A stretch of 64,000 nucleotides of DNA. Origin: Sulfuricella denitrificans skB26 (GTDB taxonomy: Bacteria > Pseudomonadota > Gammaproteobacteria > Burkholderiales > Sulfuricellaceae). The notes below the pieces were generated by a model. That model did no database searches. It worked only from the letters and a program-made list of their open reading frames with translations, and was not told the origin of the DNA. The position numbers and the translations under genes are program-made. This document shows, one piece after another, positions 1 through 11,665 of this stretch; the stretch's first letter is position 1; every line of letters begins with the position of its first letter. Location of the stretch: NCBI RefSeq assembly GCF_000297055.2, contig NC_022357.1:1488001-1552000 (forward strand). The letters run 5' to 3'.

Positions 1-345
1 CCAGGCGCAAACTTGGCCATGGCGCTCGGCTGGGCAGTGGTGATGAAGCTTGCCAATATGATGCCGGACAGTCCATTTTCCTTGCCAATGGCGCTGATGG
101 GCATGGCCGGGATAAATATCAATATCGTGCTGATGGTGCTTAATTTGCTGCCGTTACTGCCGCTGGATGGTGGTCGCATCGCCGTCAGCCTGTTGCCTGG
201 GCGGCTGGCCTACCGCTATTCCATGCTGGAACCTTACGGCATGATTTTGCTGGTGATTCTGCTGTTCAGCGGCGTGCTGGGCGCGATTATCGGGCCGCTG
301 ATTCACGTGACAAAATCGTTGATATTGCTGCTATTCGGTATTTGA
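1..345 (+). CDS. M50 family site-2-type metalloprotease, C-terminal part
   Basis: The reading frame is open from base 1, so this is the C-terminal end of a gene starting outside the window. It encodes a hydrophobic protein with at least two or three membrane segments and the motif LLPLLPLDGGR, which fits the LPxxPLDGG motif of site-2 proteases, where the Asp is the third zinc ligand. The HExxH motif would lie upstream and is not visible. Small M50 proteases are commonly found directly before trpS in betaproteobacteria, which supports the call. The substrate is unknown. It could be catalytically active or not; the visible part cannot tell. Confidence 0.8.
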   Translation, partial: PGANLAMALGWAVVMKLANMMPDSPFSLPMALMGMAGININIVLMVLNLLPLLPLDGGRIAVSLLPGRLAYRYSMLEPYGMILLVILLFSGVLGAIIGPLIHVTKSLILLLFGI

Positions 346-404
346 CTAACGGTCATGGCGAACCGCTGCCACAATTGATGTAATAGCATTCGCCCTGACC
401 GTTT

Positions 405-440
405 CCCTCTCTCCTAACTCTCTCCCGGAGGGTGAGAGGG
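405..440. repeat. Short inverted repeat between the M50 protease gene and trpS
   Basis: Arms CCCTCTC (405-411) and GAGAGGG (434-440) flank a CTCCCGGAG-like centre. This resembles the dispersed CCCTCTCC...GGAGAGGG palindromes common in proteobacterial intergenic DNA. No T-tract follows, so a terminator role is not clear. Confidence 0.45.
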
Positions 441-487
441 ACGAGGTATCGCTTCGCGAGTTTTACTTTAAGAAAGAACTTAAGAAC

Positions 488-1690
488 ATGTTTACTGAAC
501 GCGTTTTGTCCGGCATGCGCCCAACCGGTAGCCTGCATCTGGGTCATTACCACGGCGTGCTGAAAAACTGGATCAAGCTGCAGCATGAATACGAGTGCTT
601 GTTTTTTGTTGCTGACTGGCATGCGCTGACTACCCATTACGACACGCCAGGCATTATCGAACAGAGCGTCTGGGATATGGTGATCGACTGGCTCGCCGCG
701 GGCGTGGACCCGTCCCGTGCGACCCTGTTTATCCAGTCGCGCGTGCCAGAACACGCTGAACTTCATCTGCTGCTGTCGATGATGACGCCGCTGGGGTGGC
801 TGGAGCGGATGCCAACCTACAAGGACCAGCAGGAAAAGCTCAGTGGTAAGGATTTGAGTACCTATGGCTTTCTTGGCTACCCGCTGTTGCAGGCGGCGGA
901 TATCCTTATCTACCGCGCCAACCAGGTGCCGGTGGGCGAGGATCAGGTGCCACACATCGAGTTTACGCGCGAGTTGGCGCGGCGCTTCAACCATCTCTAC
1001 GGACGTGAGCCGGGTTTCGAGGAAAAGGCCGAAGCCGCAGTCAAGAAGCTTGGCGGCAAGCGCGCCAAGCTCTATGAGGAACTGCGCACGCGCTATCAGC
1101 AGGAAGGTGACGAGAAGGCGCTTGAGTCAGCACGGGCCTTGCTTAATGACCAGCAGAACCTGTCTTTGGGCGACCGCGAGCGGCTGTTCGGCTATCTCGA
1201 AGGTGGCGGCAAGATGATCCTGGCAGAGCCTCAGGCGCTACTCACTGCGGCTTCAAAAATGCCGGGGCTGGATGGGCAGAAGATGTCGAAGTCCTACAAC
1301 AACACCATTTCCCTGCGCGAGGATGAAGACAGCGTGGCAAAGAAAATCCGCACCATGCCGACCGATCCAGCACGTATTCGGCGCACCGACCCCGGCACGC
1401 CAGAGAAATGTCCGGTTTGGCAGTTTCATTTGGTCTATTCTGAAGAAAGTCGAAAAGAATGGGTGCAGCAGGGCTGCACGACCGCCGGCATCGGCTGTCT
1501 GGAATGCAAACAACCGGTAATCGACGCGGTGCTGGAAGAGCAAAGGCCGATGCGCGAACGGGCGCAGATGTACATGGACGATCCCACCCAGGTGCGCAAC
1601 ATCATTTCTGATGGTTGTGAAAAGGCGCGCGAACTGGCATTCGAAACCATGCGCGATGTTCGCGAAGCGATGGGGTTGAATTACGGCTAG
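488..1690 (+). CDS. trpS: Tryptophanyl-tRNA synthetase
   Basis: Class I aminoacyl-tRNA synthetase that charges tRNA-Trp in the cytoplasm. The HIGH-type signature is seen as HLGH (residues 17-20) and the KMSKS loop is exact (residues 265-269). At 400 aa it is longer than the usual ~330 aa form. The extra length is a charged insertion around residues 180-250, between the catalytic half and the KMSKS loop, as in the long TrpS variants of betaproteobacteria. The ATG at 488 is the first good start and gives the expected N-terminus just before the nucleotide-binding motif. It is followed 23 bases later by lon, so the two are probably co-transcribed. Confidence 0.96.
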   Translation: MFTERVLSGMRPTGSLHLGHYHGVLKNWIKLQHEYECLFFVADWHALTTHYDTPGIIEQSVWDMVIDWLAAGVDPSRATLFIQSRVPEHAELHLLLSMMTPLGWLERMPTYKDQQEKLSGKDLSTYGFLGYPLLQAADILIYRANQVPVGEDQVPHIEFTRELARRFNHLYGREPGFEEKAEAAVKKLGGKRAKLYEELRTRYQQEGDEKALESARALLNDQQNLSLGDRERLFGYLEGGGKMILAEPQALLTAASKMPGLDGQKMSKSYNNTISLREDEDSVAKKIRTMPTDPARIRRTDPGTPEKCPVWQFHLVYSEESRKEWVQQGCTTAGIGCLECKQPVIDAVLEEQRPMRERAQMYMDDPTQVRNIISDGCEKARELAFETMRDVREAMGLNYG

Positions 1691-1713
1691 ATTAGCGCCA
1701 TGTTAGAGGCATC

Positions 1714-4128
1714 ATGCCGAGAAAAAAGAAAACCACGCTAGACCAGGAACTCCTCGAAGGTGAGGTTCTACGTTCCACGGATGCCGGAGAGGACGCCACA
1801 CCGCTGGTTCCTGCCGGCATTTATCCCACTACGCTTTACTTGTTGCCCCTGTCGGAGCGCCCATTTTTTCCGGCACAGAGCCTGCCGTTGCTAATGAACG
1901 AGGGGCCGTGGCTGGAAACGGTGAAGAAGATCGGTGAAACGCCGCAGCAGATGGCAGGTATTATCCTGGTCAATCTTCCTCATACTGAAGGCGCCACACC
2001 AGAGGATTTCTACTCTATCGGCACGCTAGTGCGCATGCATCACCCGGTACGAGCCGAAGGCAAGATCCAGTTTATTGCCGAGGGCCAGAGCCGCTTTCGT
2101 ATCGTCAAGTGGCTTTCCAGCAAGCCACCCTATGTGGTGCAGGTTGAATACCCTTCTGAAATCGCGCGCAACGAGGATGAGCTGAAAGCGTACGCAATGG
2201 CGATCATCAACACCATCAAGGAGTTGATGCCCCTCAACCCGCTGTATAGTGAGGAACTCAAGTTCTTCCTCAACCGTTTCAGCCCGAATGAACCGTCGCT
2301 GCTGGCCGATTTTGCTGCTTCCCTGACGACTGCCTCGAAAGAGGAATTGCAGTCGGTGATGGATGCCTTCAACCTGCGCCGCCGCATGGAGAAGGTGCTG
2401 GTGCTGATCAAAAAAGAGCTTGAGGTCGCCAAGCTGCAGTCGCAGATCCGCGAGCAGGTCGAGCAGAAGATGACCAAGCAGCAGCGCGAGTTTTTCCTGC
2501 GCGAGCAACTCAAGGAAATTCAGAAAGAGCTAGGCCTGGCCAAGGACGACAAAACCGCTGACGTCGAACGCTTCAGGGAGCGACTGGCCAAGCTGAAGCT
2601 TTCCGATTCGGCGAAAAAACGTGTCGATGAGGAGATGCAGAAGCTTTCGGTACTTGAATCCGGCTCGCCGGAATATGCGGTGACGCGTAACTACCTCGAT
2701 TGGCTGAGCCAGCTGCCGTGGGGTAAATTCTCTAAAGACAAGCTCGATCTGGCGCGTGCGCGCAAAATTCTCGACCACGATCATGATGGTCTCGACGACG
2801 TCAAGGAGCGCATTGTCGAATTCCTTGCCGTGGGTTCGCTCAAAGGCGAAATTGCCGGTTCCATTATTTTGCTGGTGGGGCCGCCCGGTGTGGGCAAGAC
2901 TTCTATCGGGCGATCCATCGCCAATGCCTTGGGACGAAAATTCTACCGTTTCTCTCTGGGTGGCATGCGCGACGAAGCCGAGATCAAAGGCCACCGCCGT
3001 ACCTACATCGGCGCCATGCCTGGCAAGTTCGTCCAGGCGATCAAGGAATGTGGCGTGACCAACCCGGTGATCATGCTCGACGAGATCGACAAAATCGGCG
3101 CTTCTTATCAGGGAGACCCAGCCTCGGCGCTGCTGGAAGTGCTCGATCCCGAGCAGAACGTCGATTTCCTGGATCACTACCTGGACGTGCGTTTCGACCT
3201 GTCCAAGGTACTTTTCATTTGCACCGCCAACCAACTCGATACCATTCCCGCGCCGCTACTGGACCGGATGGAGACGATTCGCCTGTCCGGCTACATCACT
3301 GCCGAGAAGGTGAAGATTGCCAAACACCATCTGTGGCCCAAGCAGCTCAAGAAAGCAGGGCTGAAGCGCGGCGATCTGACCATTACCGAAGCCGCTTTGA
3401 AGCGCGTCATCGAGGGCTTTGCGCGTGAGGCCGGGGTGCGAAACCTGGAAAAACAGCTAGGCAGCATGGTACGCAAGGCGGTGGTTAAGATCGTCGGCGG
3501 CGAGGAGCAACCAATTCGCCTGGGCGTCGATGAGGTTGAAGAATATCTGGGCAAGCCGGTGTTCATACCGGAAAAGCCGATCACCGGCATCGGTGTGGTA
3601 ACGGGCCTGGCCTGGACGGCGATGGGCGGTGCCACGCTGTCGATCGAAGCAACCCTGGTGCATACTAAGAACCGGGGTTTCAAAATGACCGGCAAGCTCG
3701 GCGAGGTGATGCGCGAATCGGCTGAGATCGCCTACAGTTACATCTCATCGCACCTCAAGGTGTTCAAGGGTAACCCTGCATTCTTCGACGAAGCCTTCGT
3801 CCACTTGCATGTGCCGGAAGGCGCGACGCCCAAGGACGGTCCGAGCGCGGGCGTCACTATGGCCACCGCGCTATTGTCTCTGGCGCGCCACGAGAAAATT
3901 TCCCGTCCGCTCGCCATGACTGGCGAACTGACCTTGACCGGTGAAGTGCTGGCTATCGGTGGGCTGCGCGAGAAGGTGATTGCGGCGCGGCGCATCCGCA
4001 TTACAGAGTTGATCTTCCCGGAAGCCAACCGGCGCGATTTTGACGAGCTGCCGGATCATATAAAGGAAGGCGTGACGGCGCATTTTGTGAGACAATTCAA
4101 AGATGTGGTGAAGATTGTGTTTGGTTAA
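1714..4128 (+). CDS. lon: ATP-dependent protease Lon
   Basis: Endopeptidase La, the cytoplasmic AAA+ protease that degrades misfolded and short-lived regulatory proteins. The order is an N-terminal LON substrate-binding domain (about residues 35-235), a coiled linker, an AAA+ module with Walker A GPPGVGKT (389-396) and Walker B VIMLDEIDKIG, then the protease domain. The catalytic dyad is visible as Ser711 in DGPSAGV and Lys754 in GGLREKV. The length of 804 aa is normal (E. coli has 784). The start has an AGAGG ribosome site about 5 bases upstream. The position between trpS and scpA, rather than next to clpX, differs from E. coli. No heat-shock promoter was recognised in the short gap after trpS. 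Confidence 0.97.
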   Translation: MPRKKKTTLDQELLEGEVLRSTDAGEDATPLVPAGIYPTTLYLLPLSERPFFPAQSLPLLMNEGPWLETVKKIGETPQQMAGIILVNLPHTEGATPEDFYSIGTLVRMHHPVRAEGKIQFIAEGQSRFRIVKWLSSKPPYVVQVEYPSEIARNEDELKAYAMAIINTIKELMPLNPLYSEELKFFLNRFSPNEPSLLADFAASLTTASKEELQSVMDAFNLRRRMEKVLVLIKKELEVAKLQSQIREQVEQKMTKQQREFFLREQLKEIQKELGLAKDDKTADVERFRERLAKLKLSDSAKKRVDEEMQKLSVLESGSPEYAVTRNYLDWLSQLPWGKFSKDKLDLARARKILDHDHDGLDDVKERIVEFLAVGSLKGEIAGSIILLVGPPGVGKTSIGRSIANALGRKFYRFSLGGMRDEAEIKGHRRTYIGAMPGKFVQAIKECGVTNPVIMLDEIDKIGASYQGDPASALLEVLDPEQNVDFLDHYLDVRFDLSKVLFICTANQLDTIPAPLLDRMETIRLSGYITAEKVKIAKHHLWPKQLKKAGLKRGDLTITEAALKRVIEGFAREAGVRNLEKQLGSMVRKAVVKIVGGEEQPIRLGVDEVEEYLGKPVFIPEKPITGIGVVTGLAWTAMGGATLSIEATLVHTKNRGFKMTGKLGEVMRESAEIAYSYISSHLKVFKGNPAFFDEAFVHLHVPEGATPKDGPSAGVTMATALLSLARHEKISRPLAMTGELTLTGEVLAIGGLREKVIAARRIRITELIFPEANRRDFDELPDHIKEGVTAHFVRQFKDVVKIVFG

Positions 4129-4144
4129 AGGTCACCCCTTAAAC

Positions 4145-4207
4145 CGCAGAGGACGCGGAGGACGCGGAAGTTAAAGGCAGGGAGGGTTTTCCTCCGCGTC
4201 CTCTGCG
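4145..4207. repeat. Palindromic intergenic repeat (CGCAGAGGACGC type)
   Basis: A perfect 17-bp inverted repeat: 4145-4161 pairs with 4191-4207 around a 29-base centre. Arm 1 begins CGCAGAGGACGCGG. It fills the lon-scpA gap and ends 10 bases before the scpA start. It resembles the repeat at 14979-15043 and, more loosely, those at 16236-16287 and 19403-19475. It could form a strong RNA hairpin but lacks a U-tract. Confidence 0.8.
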
Positions 4208-4217
4208 ATGAGAATGA

Positions 4218-5009
4218 ATGTCTGTAATTGATGAAACCCACGTTGTCCGCATCCACGGTGAGCCGCTCACCGAGATGCCGCATGATCTCTACATTCCACC
4301 CGAAGCGCTCGAGGTTTTTCTCGAAACTTTCGAAGGCCCACTTGATCTCCTGCTGTACCTGATCCGTCGCCAGAATCTGGATGTCCTCAATATCCAGATG
4401 GCAGAGCTGACACGGCAGTACATGCACTATGTTGAAATGATGCATGCAGGACAACTAGAGCTGGCTTCCGAATATCTGCTGATGGCGGCGCTGCTGATCG
4501 AGATCAAGTCGCGCATGCTGCTGCCGCGCCGCGACGAAAGTACCGAGGACGAAACCGATCCGCGCGCCGAGCTGGTGAGAAGGTTGCTGGAATATGAGCA
4601 GATGAAGCTGGCGGCACAGCGACTGGATGAACTTCCCATCGCCGGGCGCGATTTCGCTCTGGTTCAGGTGTGGCTGGAGCAGGCAGCGGCAAAGCGCTTG
4701 CCGGAAGTCAGCCTGGATGATCTGAAACAGGCCTGGCTGGGCGTGCTGGCTCGTGCCAGGGTCAATCGCCATCATAAGGTGAGCCGTGAGGAGCTATCGG
4801 TGCGCGAACACATGAGCCGCCTTCTGCGCCACCTGAAGGATGAGCGCTTCGCCGAGTTTGGTGCGCTGTTCGACCCGTCACGCGGTGTGCCGGAACTGGT
4901 GGTGACCTTTCTCGCCGTGCTGGAACTGGTGCGGGAGTCCTTGGTGGTGGTCACCCAGCAGGAACCTTTCGCACTAATTTATGTGAAACTGAACCATGCA
5001 GACACCTAA
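4218..5009 (+). CDS. scpA: Segregation and condensation protein A
   Basis: Kleisin subunit that bridges the SMC dimer and, with ScpB, compacts and segregates the chromosome. The N-terminal kleisin motif [18 protein letters not shown] (about residues 37-54) is characteristic, and a winged-helix C-terminus follows. The length of 263 aa is usual. The start at 4218 lies just after the palindromic repeat and has no strong Shine-Dalgarno sequence. It overlaps scpB by 14 bases, indicating translational coupling. No smc gene is visible in this window. Confidence 0.95.
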   Translation: MSVIDETHVVRIHGEPLTEMPHDLYIPPEALEVFLETFEGPLDLLLYLIRRQNLDVLNIQMAELTRQYMHYVEMMHAGQLELASEYLLMAALLIEIKSRMLLPRRDESTEDETDPRAELVRRLLEYEQMKLAAQRLDELPIAGRDFALVQVWLEQAAAKRLPEVSLDDLKQAWLGVLARARVNRHHKVSREELSVREHMSRLLRHLKDERFAEFGALFDPSRGVPELVVTFLAVLELVRESLVVVTQQEPFALIYVKLNHADT

Positions 5010-5547
5010 TTTGAAAGAGATTAAACTGGTGCTGGAAACCGCTCTGTTGGTAGGTCAGGAGCCGCTTTCCCTGCATGAGTTGAAAAAGCTCTTCGACTTT
5101 GAGTTGAACACGGATATTTTGCGCAAACTATTGGAAGAGCTGCGCCAGGACTGGACGGGGCGGGGCGTCGAGCTGGTCAGCGTAGCGAGTGGCTGGCGCT
5201 TCCAGGCGCGTGTCGAATATCAGAAACATCTCGACCGCCTCAATCCGGAAAAGCCGCCGCGCTATTCCCGCGCGGTCATGGAAACCCTGGCGATCATTGC
5301 TTACAAGCAGCCGGTGACGCGTGGTGATATAGAGGATATTCGCGGCGTTACGGTCAGCAGCCAGGTGATCAAGACGCTGGAAGAGCGTGGCTGGATTGAT
5401 GCGGTGGGCCATCGCGACGTACCGGGCCGGCCGGCACTATTTGCCACTACCAGACAAATGCTCGACGATCTCGGATTGCGCTCGTTGGAGGAGTTGCCAC
5501 AGATGGAACAGACCGACGTGAATTTACTTGCAACATCTAACGAATAA
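4996..5547 (+). CDS. scpB: Segregation and condensation protein B
   Basis: Dimeric winged-helix partner of ScpA in the SMC-ScpAB condensin. Family marks are the N-terminal [12 protein letters not shown] segment and the central [20 protein letters not shown] stretch (about residues 92-111), followed by DIEDIRGV. At 183 aa it has normal length with a short acidic tail. Its start lies inside the end of scpA (14-base overlap). The next gene, rluB, follows at once, giving the conserved scpA-scpB-rluB order. Confidence 0.95.
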   Translation: MQTPNLKEIKLVLETALLVGQEPLSLHELKKLFDFELNTDILRKLLEELRQDWTGRGVELVSVASGWRFQARVEYQKHLDRLNPEKPPRYSRAVMETLAIIAYKQPVTRGDIEDIRGVTVSSQVIKTLEERGWIDAVGHRDVPGRPALFATTRQMLDDLGLRSLEELPQMEQTDVNLLATSNE

Positions 5548-5563
5548 CGGAAAGCAGGACGAT

Positions 5564-6664
5564 ATGCCAGATAAGAAGGATTCCACCGGACCGCGCTCCG
5601 ATTCACCGCCAAGGAAGAAAGCGAGCAACCAGGAATTCCGTGGTGGCAAGAAGACGCCGTTTCGCAAGCCACTGAAGGCACAAAGCGAAGAGAAACCCGC
5701 CAGAGAGGAGGAAGTTCCCGCTCCTATCTACGTCCATGAAGTTGAGGAAAGCGATGACGTCGCTGAAAAATTAGGCACGCCGCGTGGGCGCCGAGGTCTA
5801 CCTACGCAGAAGTTGCAGAAGATTCTGGCACAGGCTGGATTGGGTTCGCGCCGCGACATGGAAGAACTTATCAAGGCTGGACGGGTTACGGTCAATGGTC
5901 AGGTGGCCGAACTGGGCGCGCGCATCAGCGATGAGGACATGGTGCGAGTGGATCGCAAGAACGTCCGGGTTCGCGCGGCGGGCAAGATGCCGCGCATCAT
6001 GCTCTACCATAAGCCGGAAGGCGAGATCGTCAGTCGTGACGACCCGGAAGGCCGCGCCAGCGTGTTCGATCGTCTGCCGCAGATGAGAACATCGAAATGG
6101 ATTGCCATCGGGCGCCTGGACTTCAACACCAGCGGCCTGCTGATTTTTACCACCTCCGGCGAACTGGCCAATCATTTGATGCACCCGCGTTTCGAAGTGG
6201 AGCGTGAATACGCAGTGCGCACCTTGGGCACGCTCACACCCGAGCAGTTGACGCAACTTACGGCGGGGATCGAGCTTGAGGACGGCACGGCAAATTTCGA
6301 TACGATTTCCGACCAAGGCGGTGAAGGCATCAACCACTGGTACCGTGTCGTCTTGCGTGAGGGCCGTAACCGCGAGGTGCGGCGCATGTTCGAAGCAGTC
6401 GGCCTGACTGTCAGCCGGTTGATGCGGGTGCGTTTCGGTGCGATCAACCTGCCGCCGCGCCTGAAACGCGGGCAAACCATGGAGCTGGATCCGCTACAGG
6501 TGCGTCAGATACTGAAATGGGCGGGGATCGAAGCTCCCACCATCGCAGACAAACAGTCGCGCCCAGACGAGGAGAAGAGAGTCAGCCGGATCAGGTCACA
6601 CCCGCCTGTGGCACCAGAAAAACCGGCTCGCCGTCCAGTACGCAAAGCGCCGCCATCCCGCTGA
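5564..6664 (+). CDS. rluB: 23S rRNA pseudouridine synthase RluB
   Basis: Makes pseudouridine at position 2605 (E. coli numbering) of 23S rRNA. An S4 RNA-binding domain (about residues 75-135, starting [14 protein letters not shown]) precedes the catalytic domain with [14 protein letters not shown], where the Asp is the nucleophile. Both ends carry low-complexity basic tails rich in Lys, Pro and Arg, common in betaproteobacterial RluB. I chose ATG 5564 because AGGA lies about 6 bases upstream; an in-frame ATG at 5528 would overlap scpB by 20 bases and has a poorer site. RluE/RluF cannot be excluded by motif alone, but S4 domain, size and context favour RluB. Confidence 0.9.
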   Translation: MPDKKDSTGPRSDSPPRKKASNQEFRGGKKTPFRKPLKAQSEEKPAREEEVPAPIYVHEVEESDDVAEKLGTPRGRRGLPTQKLQKILAQAGLGSRRDMEELIKAGRVTVNGQVAELGARISDEDMVRVDRKNVRVRAAGKMPRIMLYHKPEGEIVSRDDPEGRASVFDRLPQMRTSKWIAIGRLDFNTSGLLIFTTSGELANHLMHPRFEVEREYAVRTLGTLTPEQLTQLTAGIELEDGTANFDTISDQGGEGINHWYRVVLREGRNREVRRMFEAVGLTVSRLMRVRFGAINLPPRLKRGQTMELDPLQVRQILKWAGIEAPTIADKQSRPDEEKRVSRIRSHPPVAPEKPARRPVRKAPPSR

Positions 6665-6798
6665 TTTTCTGAGCGCTGGGTAAGGTTGAGACACAAACCT
6701 TGCCTGATCCTACTTATATTTGCGCGGAATCAATGGGGTGATGCAATCAACTCAAGATCAACAGAGCCCATTGATTCAAACTCCTCACAACATAAAAA

Positions 6799-6819
6799 AG
6801 CCAGCGAAGTTCGCTGGCT
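6799..6819 (-). terminator. Rho-independent terminator for the PEP-CTERM gene
   Basis: Stem AGCCAGCGA (6799-6807) pairs perfectly with TCGCTGGCT (6811-6819) around a 3-base loop. On the minus strand it is followed by a run of T (the AAAAAA at 6794-6799 on the plus strand), the layout of an intrinsic terminator 37 bases after the stop at 6856. Confidence 0.8.
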
Positions 6820-6855
6820 CGAGATCATCACTATAAATTCAGTGACGAAAAACTT

Positions 6856-7629
6856 TTATTGTAAGTATTTGCGTCGGGAAATGAAAAAAGCGAGAGAACC
6901 AATGCCAAGCAGCCATAAAGCGGTGGGTTCCGGCACTGCACTAATCGGTAAGCCACCAGAAGACACAAAGGCAGAATTGGACATGGATATATTCATTAGA
7001 TAAAAACCCTGCCCCAATAATGCACTATAAGCAGAAAACTGCCCGCTTCCTGGTTGGAAGGTTGTAGTACCCAAGGTGCCAAACTGACTTATTCCATGGT
7101 TAAGATCAAAGGCATCCATCGTTTCGATACCGCCCACTATCCCACCCGCCATCCCATTCGGTGCCCATGAAAATACCGAAGTGTTAGTGAAAAGATCGTT
7201 AATACTTATCGTCATGTTGAGATTCGCGGCCGCGGCTAACCCGCCTGGCGTCAGGTCCGTGAGCATGTTGGAATCTGCTGTGAAGCCAAATTCAACAGAT
7301 GTCGGCGCCGTTACAAAAAAGGTGCCAACCCAGGTGTTAGTACCAAAACCGGCCCCGTTACCCGATGCCTGAACCGTGGCGGTAGCCCCGCCATAAGGCC
7401 CAGGTGGAGCAGTAATTGAGGCTGAACCACTGGAAAACCCAGAAAATGCAATTGAATTTGGATTCGAAAAGCCGAGGCTAAAGTTGGAAAGCGTTGTAGA
7501 AGAAGAGGCAATTGCTCCTGCACCAGCTGGGCTACAAAAGCCTAATGCAGCCACCAAAAACAGCGCAACTTTACTTAAACGCTGCACCGGTTTCTGTTCG
7601 GAAATATCATATTTATTGAGCGCCTTCAT
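6856..7629 (-). CDS. PEP-CTERM sorting domain protein
   Basis: Secreted protein of about 257 aa with an N-terminal signal peptide (hydrophobic VALFLVAALGF ending near AGAGA) and a C-terminal sorting tag: AVPEPTALWLLGIGSLAFF followed by SRRKYLQ. Such tags are processed by an exosortase, usually in exopolysaccharide-producing Gram-negatives. The body is Gly/Ser/Thr/Asn-rich and lacks a recognised enzyme domain. The start at 7629 is chosen because GAGGGT lies 6 bases upstream; the longer frame from 7665 would put 12 extra residues before the signal peptide. It is paralogous to the gene at 7759-8634, sharing for example FSWAPNG, NMTI and SNSAFVS. Function unknown; no exosortase gene is in this window. 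Confidence 0.85.
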   Translation of the reverse strand: MKALNKYDISEQKPVQRLSKVALFLVAALGFCSPAGAGAIASSSTTLSNFSLGFSNPNSIAFSGFSSGSASITAPPGPYGGATATVQASGNGAGFGTNTWVGTFFVTAPTSVEFGFTADSNMLTDLTPGGLAAAANLNMTISINDLFTNTSVFSWAPNGMAGGIVGGIETMDAFDLNHGISQFGTLGTTTFQPGSGQFSAYSALLGQGFYLMNISMSNSAFVSSGGLPISAVPEPTALWLLGIGSLAFFISRRKYLQ

Positions 7630-7758
7630 GGTGCTACCCTCAAGTTTAAGAAACAATTCCATCACGTAATTCTCTGTTACAGATCCAAAATGGCTTGCCT
7701 GAAAATATTTCTTTCAATGCTGATGATCTGGAGTGTAAGATTTTCCGACAAATGCTGC

Positions 7759-8634
7759 TTAGCTAACTTTGCGACGCGCAATACCGACCAGCCCGATCAA
7801 ACCGGAGCCAAGTAGCCACGCTGCCGCTGGCACGGGTACGGCGCTAACAAAAGCAGAATTATTCATCGTTATATTCAGGCTATAAGGCCCAATGGCGGCC
7901 AAGTTGGCGCTAGATGCAAAATGGCCCGATCCTGGGTTGAACACGGCGTTGCCAGTATTCACCAAGCCCAATCCCCAATTGAGGTTAAATGCATCCGCTG
8001 TTTCACCTGCATCCAGACTCCCGTTAGGCGCCCAGGAAAATACAGTTTGATTTGTAAGCATATTACTGATGGTAACTGTCATGTTGATGTTGGCAACTGA
8101 AGCCAAGCCACCCGCCGTAATCTGACTTTGCAGATAGGGCGTAGCATCAAAACCGAAATTCACTGTTGTAGGGGCGGTTACCGAAAAATAGCCAACCATA
8201 GTGTTGATGCCAGAACCCGAGCCCACGCCATTGCTTACTGAGGACTCGCCTATGACGGATGCACTGCCAGTGCCTAGCAGCACATTATTGTTTGTAATTT
8301 GCGCATCGCCATAAGAATAGTCGGAAACCATACCATGAGCCATAAAGGAGTTGTTGTAGCTGCAGCCAATGCAGGATGCTGCTGCGTCCATCGTAGCTGC
8401 ATTTCCGGTGCCAGTATTGCCTTGAGCCGCCGTATCAGATGAAAAAGTAAATCCAGTAAAACTGGTTGAGGGCGAAAAGGTCATCCCGAAATTGGTAATG
8501 CTATTGGTGGCGACAGCATAGGATGACGCATGGACATTGGCGGACAAAGCAGTTGCGACGCACAATACCAAAGCTGCAGGAACTCCCGAGAACACATTAC
8601 GCTTTCTCATGGCTTTAAATTTGTTCATTGACAT
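7759..8634 (-). CDS. VPxPA-type C-terminal sorting signal protein (paralogue of neighbour)
   Basis: Secreted protein of about 291 aa with a signal peptide (VPAALVLCVATALSANVHAS) and a C-terminal tag AVPVPAAAWLLGSGLIGLVG then ARRKVS, which matches the VPLPA-CTERM variant rather than the classic VPEP form. The body aligns by eye with the downstream protein: TAPTTVNFGF/TAPTSVEFGF, GGLASVANINMTVTI/GGLAAAANLNMTISI, FSWAPNGS/FSWAPNGM, NNSAFVS/SNSAFVS. GGAGG lies 4 bases before the ATG at 8634; ATG 8628 is also possible. An internal CIGC pair (near residue 80) is absent from the paralogue. Function unknown; the 129-base gap to the next gene leaves co-transcription open. Confidence 0.82.
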   Translation of the reverse strand: MSMNKFKAMRKRNVFSGVPAALVLCVATALSANVHASSYAVATNSITNFGMTFSPSTSFTGFTFSSDTAAQGNTGTGNAATMDAAASCIGCSYNNSFMAHGMVSDYSYGDAQITNNNVLLGTGSASVIGESSVSNGVGSGSGINTMVGYFSVTAPTTVNFGFDATPYLQSQITAGGLASVANINMTVTISNMLTNQTVFSWAPNGSLDAGETADAFNLNWGLGLVNTGNAVFNPGSGHFASSANLAAIGPYSLNITMNNSAFVSAVPVPAAAWLLGSGLIGLVGIARRKVS

Positions 8635-9121
8635 ACATCCTCCAGTTTTTTTAAATTTCTTTACTACAAGTAATTTCATTTTTCGCTTCAACCACTATAA
8701 CAAATTGGTGGTCACAAGGATCTCTTGTTAGAAGGAATAGCAATAAATGTACCACTGCATACAACCATATATAATACAATTAGTTAAGTCTTGCTCGTTC
8801 TGTAATTCTGAAATCAGGGCATTAATTGTGTAAAGTTATTCGACAATATTTGAAACGCATATTGGCCAAAGAACCTATTCTGACGTTTTTGCGAAACGAT
8901 TTATTAATGGAATTATTAGCGACAAAGACATTCGTTCATCCTGAAATCAATGGGTTGTGGCCAACGTTCAACCATCCAAAAGTCGACGCCTATATTAATA
9001 TAGCCTAGAAAAACATAGTAAAGAAGTCGACATCATTTTTGACCGCTTTAATAATCAACACCATGATTCTCGCCCATGCTTTGAATTTAAGCATGAACGG
9101 AGCGGTTGAATAGTGTCGGGG
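8635..9121. other. Gene-poor AT-rich gap
   Basis: 487 bases with no convincing gene. It should hold the promoter of the minus-strand PEP-CTERM-type pair. A 60-codon frame at 8826-9008 (plus strand, TTG start, no ribosome site) is not credible. A small hairpin CATGCTT (9075-9081)/AAGCATG (9089-9095) lies 27 bases after the prmB stop and may mark the end of that transcript, but lacks a T-run. Confidence 0.5.
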
Positions 9122-11501
<2,380 letters not shown>

Positions 11502-11665
11502 GCTGCTATTTTAACAGTGGGAGTGCTGTTCGTGGATTTTCTCTTGATGTTTATCTGATATAGGGTGATTCAGTATCTGGTTCGCAGACCGGTCGAAGAG
11601 ATCGTGCGGTAGGCGAGGCTCCTCTTGTATACTTCACCTAATATTGACACTCACTGTTACCCACC

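Noticed and set aside
6686-7003. 105-codon plus-strand frame after rluB
   Set aside because: Runs antisense through the PEP-CTERM gene end and its terminator; low-complexity translation.
8826-9008. 60-codon plus-strand frame
   Set aside because: TTG start, no ribosome site and no recognisable family; probably chance in AT-rich DNA.
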